Positions 40,289-48,293 of a stretch of 64,000 nucleotides of DNA are shown here, piece by piece. Below the pieces are notes generated by a model. The model made no database searches. It was not told where the DNA came from and saw only the letters and a list, made by a program, of their open reading frames with translations. Each line of letters begins with the position of its first letter. Positions within the stretch are counted from its first letter, which is position 1. The translations under genes were made by a program, and so were the position numbers. Source of the DNA: Tenacibaculum larymnensis. GTDB taxonomy: Bacteria > Bacteroidota > Bacteroidia > Flavobacteriales > Flavobacteriaceae. Location: positions 62,001-126,000 of the forward strand of contig NZ_JAIWJY010000003.1 in assembly GCF_028829235.1 (NCBI RefSeq), written 5' to 3'.

Positions 40289-41383
40289 TATATCCTGTTG
40301 ATTTTTATAAAAAGTATCAGCTTGAAGTTTCATTAAATTACGAGCTATTTTTTGTTTGTAGTTGTACAACTCTTCTTCCGTTTTTAAATCGGAATATATT
40401 TTATTGTTAAGGTCTTTATCGGTTTGTAAAATAGCTTCTCGTTGATGTACTTGTTGTTGAATCCAAGTTTTAACCAATGATTCATGGTTTTCTAATTTGT
40501 AATCGTACTCACTTTTTGAGCTAATAAGTTTAGCGAAGATAGGAGCGGTTTCTATAGCCAAAAATAACAGGAAGATGAAAAAAGAAGGTAGCCAAGGTAA
40601 TTTATTTAAAGCGTTTACTCGAGCCATTAATCCATCAAAATTAGAAATGATGGGTTGTGTTTGTGTTTCTTTTAATTTCTGATTTTCTATCAAGCTAGCA
40701 ATAGCCTCTTCTTTTGCTTTTATCTTTTCGGAATTATTAGCTTTTAATTTAGTTAATTCTTGAAGAGCAATATCGTGTTTCTCTCTTTTTTCTTTATAAA
40801 CAGGACCTTTACCGATGAGTTTGGTGCCTTTTCTTCCTTCCGCTTCGGCAATGTAGGTCTCGTATAAAGTATTCACTTCATTTTCTTTAGTGTTAATTTC
40901 GTTTTTTAAAGTGGTAATTTCTGAATTGATTTTTTCTATTTCAGGAGTGTATTGTTGTGCAATTTGTGTTTTATTGTCAAGTGTCATCTGATTTTTCTCA
41001 GTCAACAATACTTGGTTGATTTCCTTTTCAAAAATCTTTAACTCTGAAGGTTTAGAAATTACCACAGCGATAATTATTGCAAGTAATAATCTAGGAAGTA
41101 CTTGTATAATTTCTTTTCGTTTTGACTCTCTTTTTTTTATGGTTGAAACAATAAATCGATCTAAATTAAAAATGAGCAGTCCCCAAATGATCCCGAAGAA
41201 AACGGATGTATATATATTGTCAAAAACAGTGTACAAAGCGTAAGCAGAAGCAATAGTTGCCATCAGAGCAGTAAAGAAAACAGTAGCACCGATACCTGCA
41301 TATTTGTTTTGCTCTCCATTAGCACATTTTTCTAGCAAATCTAAATCAGCTCCAGAACAAAGAAGGAAAAAACGTTTTAACAT
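40283..41383 (-). CDS. DUF4407 membrane protein
   Basis: A 366-aa membrane protein with two N-terminal helices (about 30-70), a third (about 88-104), a long coiled-coil region (about 120-255) and a fourth helix near 265-285 (WLPSFFIFLLFLAIETAPI). The start LLCSGADLDLLEKC and the conserved ETAPIFAKL match DUF4407. Function unknown. The coiled coil is likely to face the periplasm or cytoplasm as one block between helices 3 and 4. Confidence 0.85.
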   Translation of the reverse strand: MLKRFFLLCSGADLDLLEKCANGEQNKYAGIGATVFFTALMATIASAYALYTVFDNIYTSVFFGIIWGLLIFNLDRFIVSTIKKRESKRKEIIQVLPRLLLAIIIAVVISKPSELKIFEKEINQVLLTEKNQMTLDNKTQIAQQYTPEIEKINSEITTLKNEINTKENEVNTLYETYIAEAEGRKGTKLIGKGPVYKEKREKHDIALQELTKLKANNSEKIKAKEEAIASLIENQKLKETQTQPIISNFDGLMARVNALNKLPWLPSFFIFLLFLAIETAPIFAKLISSKSEYDYKLENHESLVKTWIQQQVHQREAILQTDKDLNNKIYSDLKTEEELYNYKQKIARNLMKLQADTFYKNQQDIL

Positions 41384-41433
41384 ACAATAAGCTTATAGTT
41401 TAATAACGAGTGATTTATAGTTTTGTTACAAAA

Positions 41434-41457
41434 AAAAGCCTCATTTAAGAGGCTTTT
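41434..41457 (-). terminator. Terminator after the blaR1-like gene
   Basis: Inverted repeat AAAAGCCTC / GAGGCTTTT (41434-41442, 41449-41457), then a T-rich run on the minus strand. Confidence 0.8.
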
Positions 41458-41466
41458 AACAAAGTT

Positions 41467-43434
41467 TTATTTCTTACTTGTGATATAAATTATTTTTATA
41501 TTACTGTTCTGGTTTGCTTTTACTTCAATGTTAGATATTTTATTTGGTCTAATTTTATTTAACTGACGTTTGGTAATTGGTTTATTGTCTAAATAATACT
41601 TGAAAACAAAGTTTGTAATTTCTGGTCCAGAGATGACTTTATTATAGGTTAGATTTATTATTTCTTCTTTTGAATGTTTTTTTTGATTGAGGTTAAATGC
41701 AATTATTTTCTTTCCGTTTTTTTCACTAGTTGAAACTATAACGTCTTTATTTTTTTTGACGAAATCTAATACTTTTTTATAAGTAACAATTTTATTGTTT
41801 ACTAAGAATATTGAATTAGGATATTTTAGTGCCAATTCTTCAGCGCTCATTGGAGTAGGTGGAGGAATACGTGAAATATCACCTTTTTTTACTCTAATAG
41901 TCGTAGATGGAGAGGGAGGTATATTTGATACTTCCCCTTTTCTAACTACTTTATAGCTTTGGGTTGGAGGAGGTGGTAGCTTGTTTTTTCTTTTCTTAAT
42001 GTATTTTTTTGTGTTCAACTGATATTGGTATTCCTGAGGAAAACGCTTACTTCTTGCATTTTTGTGAACAAAGCTCTCCATGTAATTATAAAAGTCTGAA
42101 GGCTTGTAGTGATCTAAAACATTATTGTTTACAGCTTTTCCATCAATCCAAATAGCATACTTTTTCGAATCTTTTAATTTTTCTAATAGACTACTACTTA
42201 CTTTTTTCTTTACCATATGAACTGGTGGTGGAGGTGGTGGAATCATTTTCTTTTCTTCCTTAGTTAATTCTGAGAATTTTTTAGAAATAACAGTGCCATC
42301 TTTTGTTGTGTAGGTAAATGTTCCTTTTTTACGATTAACTATTCTTTTTTGTTTAGGTATTGAGTCATTTGTTTCCCAAACTTTTAAATGCTCTCCATTG
42401 GATAATTTTACATTAAAAGTGTCTTTTTTTTCTACAATACTCATTTTAAGAGAATTCGCATTATTGAGCTTGTTTTTAATATTTTCTAATAAAGAAGAGT
42501 CATTAGCTATTTGTTCTTTTGGAAGTTCACCTTGTATAATTTCAGAGTCTAAAAGCTCATTATTGTTTTCATAGGCTTCTACTTTTTCAGCAAAAAGGAA
42601 TGTAAATCCTGCTAGTAGGGGTATTACCGCCAGTTTTTTTAGTAAGATTTTGGTACGAGAACTTTGTTTTGTCATCATTAATAATCTTTTTTTAGTTAAT
42701 AAATAATTCAAATTACTGGCCAAGTAATATTCGTTGTTCCAAGCAGCTCTATTTAATAGTAAATATTGATACTCGGTAGTGTTTTTATGTGTAATAATTA
42801 CTTCATTATCTGCTAAAAACTCATGATTTAGCTTAATCGCTTTTTTAAGGAATATAAATGTTGGATTAATCCAAAAAATGATTTGTAAAAACTCAATAAG
42901 TAATATGTCAAGTGTATGTTTTTGTAAGGCGTGTGTTAATTCGTGCGTATAGAGTTCGGTTTCAATTTTGTCCGAATAGTATTCTTCTTTATTAATAAAA
43001 ATATAGTTCCAAAATGTGTGAGGACTAATAGTATCGTCAACTAACACATGTGTAGCTTTTTCTTTTTTGATTTTTTGATGCTGTTTTATTTTTAAAAATA
43101 TAGTTGTTAGGTTTTTAGTAAAACGGACTAAAAGAATCAAAGCAATTATTGCATAGACAGTAAGTAAGTATTGAGTGTAATTTATTTCTTCTGTTTCTAG
43201 GGGAACAATTTCCATAGTTATATTATTATCTATAATCATAGGAGTCAATATTTCAGAAGTTGGCGGAACAATTTCTATATATATTGTATACAATGGTGCT
43301 AGAAACGAAAAGAGTACGCTTCCTAACAAATAAAATCGGTTGAATTGATGCATTTTTTCTCGCTCTAGTATCAAATGATAAAAGGCAAGCAATAAAGCTA
43401 AACAAAGTCCTGATTTTATTAAATAAGTTACCAT
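41467..43434 (-). CDS. BlaR1/MecR1-like M56 membrane metallopeptidase
   Basis: A 655-aa protein with N-terminal membrane helices and the zinc site HELTH at 164-168 (LYTHELTHALQKH), as in M56 peptidases. A further membrane helix (LLKKLAVIPLLAGFTFLFA) follows near 270. The long C-terminal region is Lys-rich with proline runs (IPPPPPP, LPPPPTQ, IPPPTPM). No penicillin-binding sensor domain is seen, so the signal is unknown. It overlaps the stop of the blaI-like gene by one base and should cut that repressor when triggered. Confidence 0.83.
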   Translation of the reverse strand: MVTYLIKSGLCLALLLAFYHLILEREKMHQFNRFYLLGSVLFSFLAPLYTIYIEIVPPTSEILTPMIIDNNITMEIVPLETEEINYTQYLLTVYAIIALILLVRFTKNLTTIFLKIKQHQKIKKEKATHVLVDDTISPHTFWNYIFINKEEYYSDKIETELYTHELTHALQKHTLDILLIEFLQIIFWINPTFIFLKKAIKLNHEFLADNEVIITHKNTTEYQYLLLNRAAWNNEYYLASNLNYLLTKKRLLMMTKQSSRTKILLKKLAVIPLLAGFTFLFAEKVEAYENNNELLDSEIIQGELPKEQIANDSSLLENIKNKLNNANSLKMSIVEKKDTFNVKLSNGEHLKVWETNDSIPKQKRIVNRKKGTFTYTTKDGTVISKKFSELTKEEKKMIPPPPPPVHMVKKKVSSSLLEKLKDSKKYAIWIDGKAVNNNVLDHYKPSDFYNYMESFVHKNARSKRFPQEYQYQLNTKKYIKKRKNKLPPPPTQSYKVVRKGEVSNIPPSPSTTIRVKKGDISRIPPPTPMSAEELALKYPNSIFLVNNKIVTYKKVLDFVKKNKDVIVSTSEKNGKKIIAFNLNQKKHSKEEIINLTYNKVISGPEITNFVFKYYLDNKPITKRQLNKIRPNKISNIEVKANQNSNIKIIYITSKK

Positions 43435-43802
43435 TATTGTTGCTTTTTAATTTGCTGATCAATAATCTTTTTTAAATCTTCTAGTTCAGAAACTGATAAA
43501 TCTGTTTTTTCAGTAAAGAAAGAAGCAAATTGACTCGCAGAGTTGTTAAAGAAGTTTTTAATCAATCCGTTTACATGTTTCGAAAAGTAATCTGACTTTT
43601 TAACCAAAGGAAAATACTCTCTTGCTTTTCCATCAAGCTTATAATCTACAAATCCCTTGTCTTTCATTCTTTTCAACAGTGTAGCTACAGTAGTTGTTGC
43701 AGGTTTCGGTTCGGGAAATTCAGCTAAAATATCTTTCATAAAAGCTTTTTTCAATTTCCATAAATACTGCATTACTTGTTCTTCGGTTTTTGATAATTGC
43801 AT
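43434..43802 (-). CDS. BlaI/MecI/CopY-family repressor
   Basis: A 122-aa winged-helix repressor with the family front (MQLSKTEEQVMQYLWKLKKAFMKDILAEF), the TTVATLLKRMKDKGFVDYKLDGKAREYFPLV block with recognition helix and wing, and a C-terminal dimerisation helix. It is paired with the M56 peptidase. The operator lies in its own promoter (see the palindromes at 43824 and 43851). Confidence 0.92.
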   Translation of the reverse strand: MQLSKTEEQVMQYLWKLKKAFMKDILAEFPEPKPATTTVATLLKRMKDKGFVDYKLDGKAREYFPLVKKSDYFSKHVNGLIKNFFNNSASQFASFFTEKTDLSVSELEDLKKIIDQQIKKQQ

Positions 43803-43823
43803 TTCTACAAAATTAGAATTAAC

Positions 43824-43864
43824 TCTACAAATGTAGAAATAAATTTTAATTCTACAAGTGTAGA
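43824..43864 (-). promoter_or_regulatory. Promoter of the blaI-like gene with two overlapping BlaI-type operators
   Basis: Two palindromes TCTACA-N2-TGTAGA at 43824-43837 and 43851-43864, starting 27 bases apart. On the minus strand the upstream one supplies TTG (43857-43855), the downstream one supplies TACATTTG (43835-43828), and the gap is exactly 19 bases. So each palindrome covers one promoter element. A weaker copy lies at 43804-43817. Core TACA/TGTA is the known BlaI/MecI operator pattern. Repression by occlusion is inferred. Confidence 0.75.
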
Positions 43865-43880
43865 GTTAAAAAATAAAGCA

Positions 43881-43913
43881 AAAAAATAGCCTTGAATGAG
43901 TTTCAAGGCTATT
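43881..43913 (-). terminator. Terminator of the M20 dipeptidase gene
   Basis: Inverted repeat AATAGCCTTGAA / TTCAAGGCTATT (43885-43896, 43902-43913) followed by T-rich sequence on the minus strand. Confidence 0.8.
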
Positions 43914-43936
43914 TTATTGATGTTATTGAGATAGAA

Positions 43937-45325
43937 TTATTTTGATAACTCAGTAAAATATTGGTAGAAATATGGAATGGTTTCAATTCCTTTAAGGTAA
44001 TTCCATACTCCAAAATGCTCGTTTGGTGAGTGAATTGCATCAGAATTTAATCCGAATCCCATTAAAATAGTTTTACTTTTTAATTCTTGTTCAAATAAAG
44101 CAACGATAGGAATACTTCCACCACTTCGTTGTGGAATTGGAGTAACTCCAAACGTTTCTTGGTAGGCTTTACTTGCTGCTTGATATCCAGTATTATCAAT
44201 CGGAGTTACATATCCTTGCCCTCCATGATGTGGTTTTACTTCTACCTTAACTGATTTTGGAGCAATGCTTTCAAAATGTTTTTTGAACAATTCAGTAATT
44301 TCTTCCCATTCTTGCCCAGGTACTAAACGCATTGAAATTTTTGCGTATGCTTTAGAAGCAATTACAGTTTTTGCTCCTTCACCAGTGTATCCACCCCAAA
44401 TTCCGTTTACATCTAAGGTAGGACGGATAGAGTTGCGTTCGTTAGTAGTATAACCAGCTTCTCCGTGAACATCATCAATATCTAAAGCAGCTTTATAGTC
44501 TTCTAATGAGAAAGGTGCTTTCGCCATTTCATCACGCTCTTCACGAGATAATTCCTCAACTTTATCATAAAATCCAGGAATGGTAATATGATTGTTTTCA
44601 TCGTGTAATGAAGCAATCATTTGTGTTAGAATGTTAATAGGGTTTGCTACAGCACCTCCATATAAACCAGAGTGTAAATCTCTATTAGGTCCAGTTACTT
44701 CAACTTCTACATAGCTTAAACCACGTAAACCAGTGGTAATAGAAGGAATGTCATTAGCAATCATTCCTGTATCTGAAATTAAAATTACATCGTTGGCAAG
44801 TTTTTCTTTGTTTCTAGGAACAAACCACGCTAAACTTTCAGAACCAACTTCTTCTTCACCTTCAATCATAAACTTCACATTACAAGGTAAGTTTCCTGTA
44901 TGTGTCATATATTCTAATGCTTTTACATGCATGTACATTTGACCTTTGTCATCACAAGCACCACGAGCAAAAATAGCTCCTTCAGGGTGTATATCTGTTT
45001 TTTTAATAACTGGTTCGAAAGGAGGAGAAGTCCATAAATCGATGGGGTCAGCAGGTTGTACATCGTAATGACCATAAACTAATACGGTAGGTAAGTTTGG
45101 GTTTATTATTTTTTCTCCATATACGATAGGATATCCAGGAGTTTCACAAATCTCTACTTTATCACATCCAGCTTTTTCTAAACTTTCTTTAATAGTATCA
45201 GCAGTATTTAATACATCTTGATTGTATGCTGGATCAGCACTTACTGAAGGAATTTTTAATAAATCGATAAGCTCATTAATAAAACGATCTTTATGTTGAG
45301 CTATGTAATCTTTTACGTTTTGCAT
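43937..45325 (-). CDS. M20-family zinc dipeptidase
   Basis: 462 aa from the ATG at 45325 (MQNVKDYIAQH). The 29-residue upstream extension in the same frame looks like leader and tRNA-side sequence and is left out. M20 motifs are present: YGHYDVQP (metal His), ARGACDDKGQ (bridging Asp), EGEEEVGS (catalytic Glu pair) and a C-terminal IHSPNEHF His. It cleaves dipeptides or short peptides in the cytosol; the exact substrate is not clear. It is divergent from the tRNA-Leu locus and the mobile element. Confidence 0.9.
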   Translation of the reverse strand: MQNVKDYIAQHKDRFINELIDLLKIPSVSADPAYNQDVLNTADTIKESLEKAGCDKVEICETPGYPIVYGEKIINPNLPTVLVYGHYDVQPADPIDLWTSPPFEPVIKKTDIHPEGAIFARGACDDKGQMYMHVKALEYMTHTGNLPCNVKFMIEGEEEVGSESLAWFVPRNKEKLANDVILISDTGMIANDIPSITTGLRGLSYVEVEVTGPNRDLHSGLYGGAVANPINILTQMIASLHDENNHITIPGFYDKVEELSREERDEMAKAPFSLEDYKAALDIDDVHGEAGYTTNERNSIRPTLDVNGIWGGYTGEGAKTVIASKAYAKISMRLVPGQEWEEITELFKKHFESIAPKSVKVEVKPHHGGQGYVTPIDNTGYQAASKAYQETFGVTPIPQRSGGSIPIVALFEQELKSKTILMGFGLNSDAIHSPNEHFGVWNYLKGIETIPYFYQYFTELSK

Positions 45326-45375
45326 GTGTTGTATATTAATTAGCATCAAAAATAAGAAAAATAGTATACTTCTTC

Positions 45376-45405
45376 TTTGTAGTTTACAAGTATTGTTTAT
45401 ATTTG
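45376..45405 (+). promoter_or_regulatory. Promoter of the tRNA-Leu locus
   Basis: TTTG at 45376-45379, 18 bases, then TATATTTG at 45398-45405, a full Bacteroidota consensus, 22 bases before the 5' tRNA fragment. Confidence 0.65.
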
Positions 45406-45426
45406 CATCCACAATTTCAAAAGTAC

Positions 45427-45467
45427 GCGGGCGTGGTGGAATTGGTAGACACGCTAGACTTAGGATT
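45427..45467 (+). pseudogene. 5' fragment of a tRNA-Leu(UAG) gene
   Basis: GCGGGCGTGG... matches the first half of a tRNA-Leu through the anticodon loop CTTAGGA. After GGAT the sequence leaves the tRNA pattern (TAAACC..., no closing anticodon stem, no variable or T arm). Its anticodon stem (GCTAGA) differs from that of the complete gene 33 bases on. It sits closest to the promoter and looks like the original gene cut by an insertion. Confidence 0.8.
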
Positions 45468-45499
45468 AAACCAAATAAAAAGTGTTAAAATATTAAAAT

Positions 45500-45581
45500 G
45501 CGGGCGTGGTGGAATTGGTAGACACGTCAGACTTAGGATCTGATGCCGCGAGGTGTGGGAGTTCGAGTCTCCCCGCCCGTA
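45500..45581 (+). tRNA. tRNA-Leu (anticodon UAG)
   Basis: Acceptor stem GCGGGCG / CGCCCGT with a terminal G-U pair and discriminator A. D arm GGTGGAATTGGTAGACACG, anticodon stem-loop GTCAGA-CTTAGGA-TCTGAT, long variable arm, T loop GTTCGAGTC. It is 82 bases, no CCA encoded, and a terminator follows directly. It reads CUA codons. Confidence 0.93.
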
Positions 45582-45583
45582 CA

Positions 45584-45612
45584 AAAGCCGAAGAGAAATC
45601 TTCGGCTTTTTT
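45584..45612 (+). terminator. Terminator after tRNA-Leu
   Basis: Perfect 11-bp stem AAAGCCGAAGA / TCTTCGGCTTT with GAAA loop (45584-45594, 45599-45609) followed by T residues. Confidence 0.85.
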
Positions 45613-45933
45613 CATTTGAAAATAGTGGCTAAAAATAGGGCAGGTACAACATAGGTACAACATTTTGCTTTTTTTTGGTGCTAATATAAAATGATATGCT
45701 TTTTAATTTTTTGACATTAAGTGCTATGAAAAACTCTTTATTTCAATAAAGTCTAGCGTTTTTTTATCATTCTATTCAAAAAACAGTCTCTTTCAGTTAC
45801 TTTACTCTTGTCCCAAAAAAAGCATAAATATGGGACAAATTCTTGTATTTAAACATCTACATTCTTCAACGAATAAAAGTTAGAATTGAGCATACTTTAG
45901 GGTGAAGTTTATTATCATACAATATTACCGCAA
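45613..45933. other. Non-coding left end of the inserted element
   Basis: No ORF of note. It contains a near-repeat (GGTACAACATAGGTACAAC around 45640) and a short inverted repeat TTGTCCCA / TGGGACAA (45808-45815, 45831-45838). The rest is AT-rich with no structure I can support. Confidence 0.5.
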
Positions 45934-46082
45934 GTTAAACTCATAAAATACTTCCATCAAAAGACTACGGCATAAAGCCAACGCTTCTTCCACTACTCAT
46001 TTATTCCGTTTCCTTTTGAGCCAAGATTTTATCTTCCGTTTGGTTTCTGCTCAAATATTGTTTAATCAAAAATTTGAGTATT
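45934..46082 (+). repeat. Leader repeat, copy 1 (before the ParB-like gene)
   Basis: About 145 bases nearly the same as 47984-48131: shared runs include ATCAAAAGACTACGGCATAA, TTATTCCGTTTCCTTTTGAG and GCTCAAATATTGTTTAATCA. It ends just before the start codon in both copies, so it is probably a common promoter/leader for the two genes. Confidence 0.8.
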
Positions 46083-47870
46083 ATGACAACAAAAGCGAGT
46101 ACCACAAAAAAGCGCAGTCGAACAAAAGTAGCTGCCAAAAAAGAAGTGAACGGAAAAAAAGTCCAGGCACTTAAAATTGAGAATCTGCCTATTGCAAAAG
46201 TCAAACCCGACCCGATGCAACCCAGAAAAACGTTTGATGAAAAGTTGCTAGAACAGCTTTCAGAAAGTATTGAGAAGCACGGCGTACTACAACCTATTAC
46301 GGTAAGGAAATCCAAAAAAGATTATATCATCGTAATGGGCGAGCGTAGGTATCGTGCCAGTAAGTTAGCTGGCAAGAAAACGATACGCTGTATTGTAAGA
46401 ACGTATAAGGACGATGATGTTCTGGAAATTCAAATCATTGAAAATCTACAAAGACAGGATGTTGAACCTACCGAAGAGGCCGAAGCAATTGCCTTTCTGA
46501 GTGAAAAGTATGCACCTGCTGAAATTGCAAAGCGATTGGGCAGAACAGACAACTTTATAAGACAACGCCTAAAGTTAGCAGGATTGATAGAGGGCTTTAA
46601 GCACTTTGTACGAAATGGCGAAATGACCATATCCTTGGGCGTAGGTGTAGCGCTCTTTGAACCAGAAGAACAGCAGATGATGTTGGAAACTATGGGCGAG
46701 GATTTTAATGCACATCAGATAAACAGGATGATTAAAGACCAGACCTACGATTTGGAAAAAGCATCCTTTGATGTAGCCGATAAAAAATTGGTCCCAAAAG
46801 CAGGGTCTTGTGTAGAATGTCCTTTCAATGCTGCAAATCAAGGTAATCTGTTCGGCGAAGGAAAAATGGTCTGTACAAAATCAGCCTGTTTTGAAACTAA
46901 GAAAAGTAAATCGTTCTTAAACCTGATTAAGAAATCAAAAAAAGAGAACATCCTGCTAATTCCTGAGATACGACAGTATTGGGCAGATGACGAAAACAAT
47001 CAGCTCATAATATCACAATTGGAAAAGAATGGATTGAAAGTCTATTTACTGGACGATGTTGAAATCTTAGAAAATCCGATTGAGCCAACAATCGAGGGTA
47101 TCAAGATAGAATATCAGCATTACGATTATTCTGAAGATGAATTAAAGACAGAATTGGATGAAGCAATGCATAATTATAAAGAAGCATTGGAAAAATTCAA
47201 TTCAGCAAAAGAAGATGGATTTGTAGATGGTGTTATTTTCCATCCTGAAACGTACAGGAACAAAGAGGTCTTTGTAACGATTATTGAAAAATCAAAGAAC
47301 GATTCTACGGAATATTCGGTACCATTGGCCAACAGGAAAATGGCAGATTGTACGCCTGAAGAACAAATCGTTAAAATCAACGAAAGAGAAATCCGTAAGA
47401 AGCAAATAGAGAACAACAAGCAGTTTGAAGAAGTTGTGCAGATGATTCGTGAAACGAAATATATCGATACGAAGAAGACACTTTCAACGGATGAAATGTC
47501 GGCATTCTCGATATCGCTCTTTGAAAATAATGTGGACTATATGAGCCAACAAAAGTATTTCTCAAAGTTCTTGGGCGACACTTCAAAGATGACCAAAGTT
47601 GAAATGGTCGATAATTTCAAGAAGAAGTTCAAAAAGGAAATCTTTCACAAGTTGATACGCTATATGCTAACAAAGCAAGTGCATGTTGGCGAAAGCAATC
47701 ACGTCAATAATCTGACAAACATTTCATTTTACAACGCAATGCAAGGATATTACAAATCCAAGATTGCCAGCATAGAAAAAGAATATGCCGAAAAGAGAGA
47801 CAAGCGTGAAGCACGTTTGAAAGAGCGTATCACAGTTCTTGAAAAGCAAATTAAGGAACTCAACGATTAG
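46083..47870 (+). CDS. ParB/RepB-like protein of a mobile element with a Cys cluster
   Basis: 595 aa from the ATG at 46083 (an upstream in-frame TTG is rejected). The basic N-terminus leads into the ParB nuclease-fold domain (ENLPIAKVKPDPMQPRKTFDEKLLEQL, then GERRYRASKLAGKKTIRCIV and IIENLQRQDVEPTEEAEAI), then a KorB-type HTH (AEIAKRLGRTDNFIRQRLKLAGLI). Cys243, Cys246, Cys264 and Cys269 form a possible zinc site, similar to ParB-like proteins of the PRTRC system. The C-terminus is a Lys/Glu coiled coil. No ParA is next to it. Partition, replication control or gene regulation in the element are all possible. Confidence 0.82.
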   Translation: MTTKASTTKKRSRTKVAAKKEVNGKKVQALKIENLPIAKVKPDPMQPRKTFDEKLLEQLSESIEKHGVLQPITVRKSKKDYIIVMGERRYRASKLAGKKTIRCIVRTYKDDDVLEIQIIENLQRQDVEPTEEAEAIAFLSEKYAPAEIAKRLGRTDNFIRQRLKLAGLIEGFKHFVRNGEMTISLGVGVALFEPEEQQMMLETMGEDFNAHQINRMIKDQTYDLEKASFDVADKKLVPKAGSCVECPFNAANQGNLFGEGKMVCTKSACFETKKSKSFLNLIKKSKKENILLIPEIRQYWADDENNQLIISQLEKNGLKVYLLDDVEILENPIEPTIEGIKIEYQHYDYSEDELKTELDEAMHNYKEALEKFNSAKEDGFVDGVIFHPETYRNKEVFVTIIEKSKNDSTEYSVPLANRKMADCTPEEQIVKINEREIRKKQIENNKQFEEVVQMIRETKYIDTKKTLSTDEMSAFSISLFENNVDYMSQQKYFSKFLGDTSKMTKVEMVDNFKKKFKKEIFHKLIRYMLTKQVHVGESNHVNNLTNISFYNAMQGYYKSKIASIEKEYAEKRDKREARLKERITVLEKQIKELND

Positions 47871-47888
47871 CTTTTGTTGTTTGAAGAA

Positions 47889-47922
47889 GGGTCGGCATTC
47901 GTGCTGGCCCTTTTTCTTTTTT
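47889..47922 (+). terminator. Terminator after the ParB-like gene
   Basis: Stem GGGTCGGCA / TGCTGGCCC (two G-U pairs) with loop TTCG, followed by a T run. Confidence 0.7.
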
Positions 47923-47983
47923 ATGATAGTGTTTTAAAAGATGGGTTGATAAGGAAGGGGTTATCAATCAATAGTTAGCGCAA

Positions 47984-48131
47984 AGGTAAACTCGTAAAAT
48001 ACACCCATCAAAAGACTACGGCATAAAGCCAACGCAACATCCTCCGCTTATTTATTCCGTTTCCTTTTGAGCTGAGATTTTAGCTTCCGTTTGAGTACTG
48101 CTCAAATATTGTTTAATCAAAATATATCATT
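47984..48131 (+). repeat. Leader repeat, copy 2 (before the 53-aa ORF and DUF932 gene)
   Basis: Second copy of the leader at 45934-46082, with scattered differences (for example GAGCTGAGATTTTAGC against GAGCCAAGATTTTATC). It ends at the start codon of the 53-aa ORF. Confidence 0.8.
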
Positions 48132-48293
48132 ATGAAACGAGTATCTGAAAAACCTAAAATTTCGCTACAAGAAGCTGAAAAGCATTATCAATCGAGTAGT
48201 GAAAATTATGACATTGATAGTGGGGAAAGCCATTTCGCTTACTACAGGGATAAGCATCCCAACTATTACCGAGTATTATCACAAAATGTTTAA
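48132..48293 (+). CDS. 53-aa ORF coupled to the DUF932 gene, unknown
   Basis: A short ORF starting MKRVSEKPKISLQEAEKHYQ and ending ...YYRVLSQNV. It begins right behind leader copy 2, at the same position the ParB-like gene takes behind copy 1, and its stop overlaps the DUF932 start by 8 bases. That favours a real, translationally coupled gene. It has no known domain. Confidence 0.5.
   Translation: MKRVSEKPKISLQEAEKHYQSSSENYDIDSGESHFAYYRDKHPNYYRVLSQNV

Noticed and set aside
41467..43802. A beta-lactamase partner for the blaI-blaR1-like pair
   Set aside because: No beta-lactamase gene is adjacent; the neighbours are DUF4407 and an M20 dipeptidase on either side, so antibiotic resistance is not claimed.
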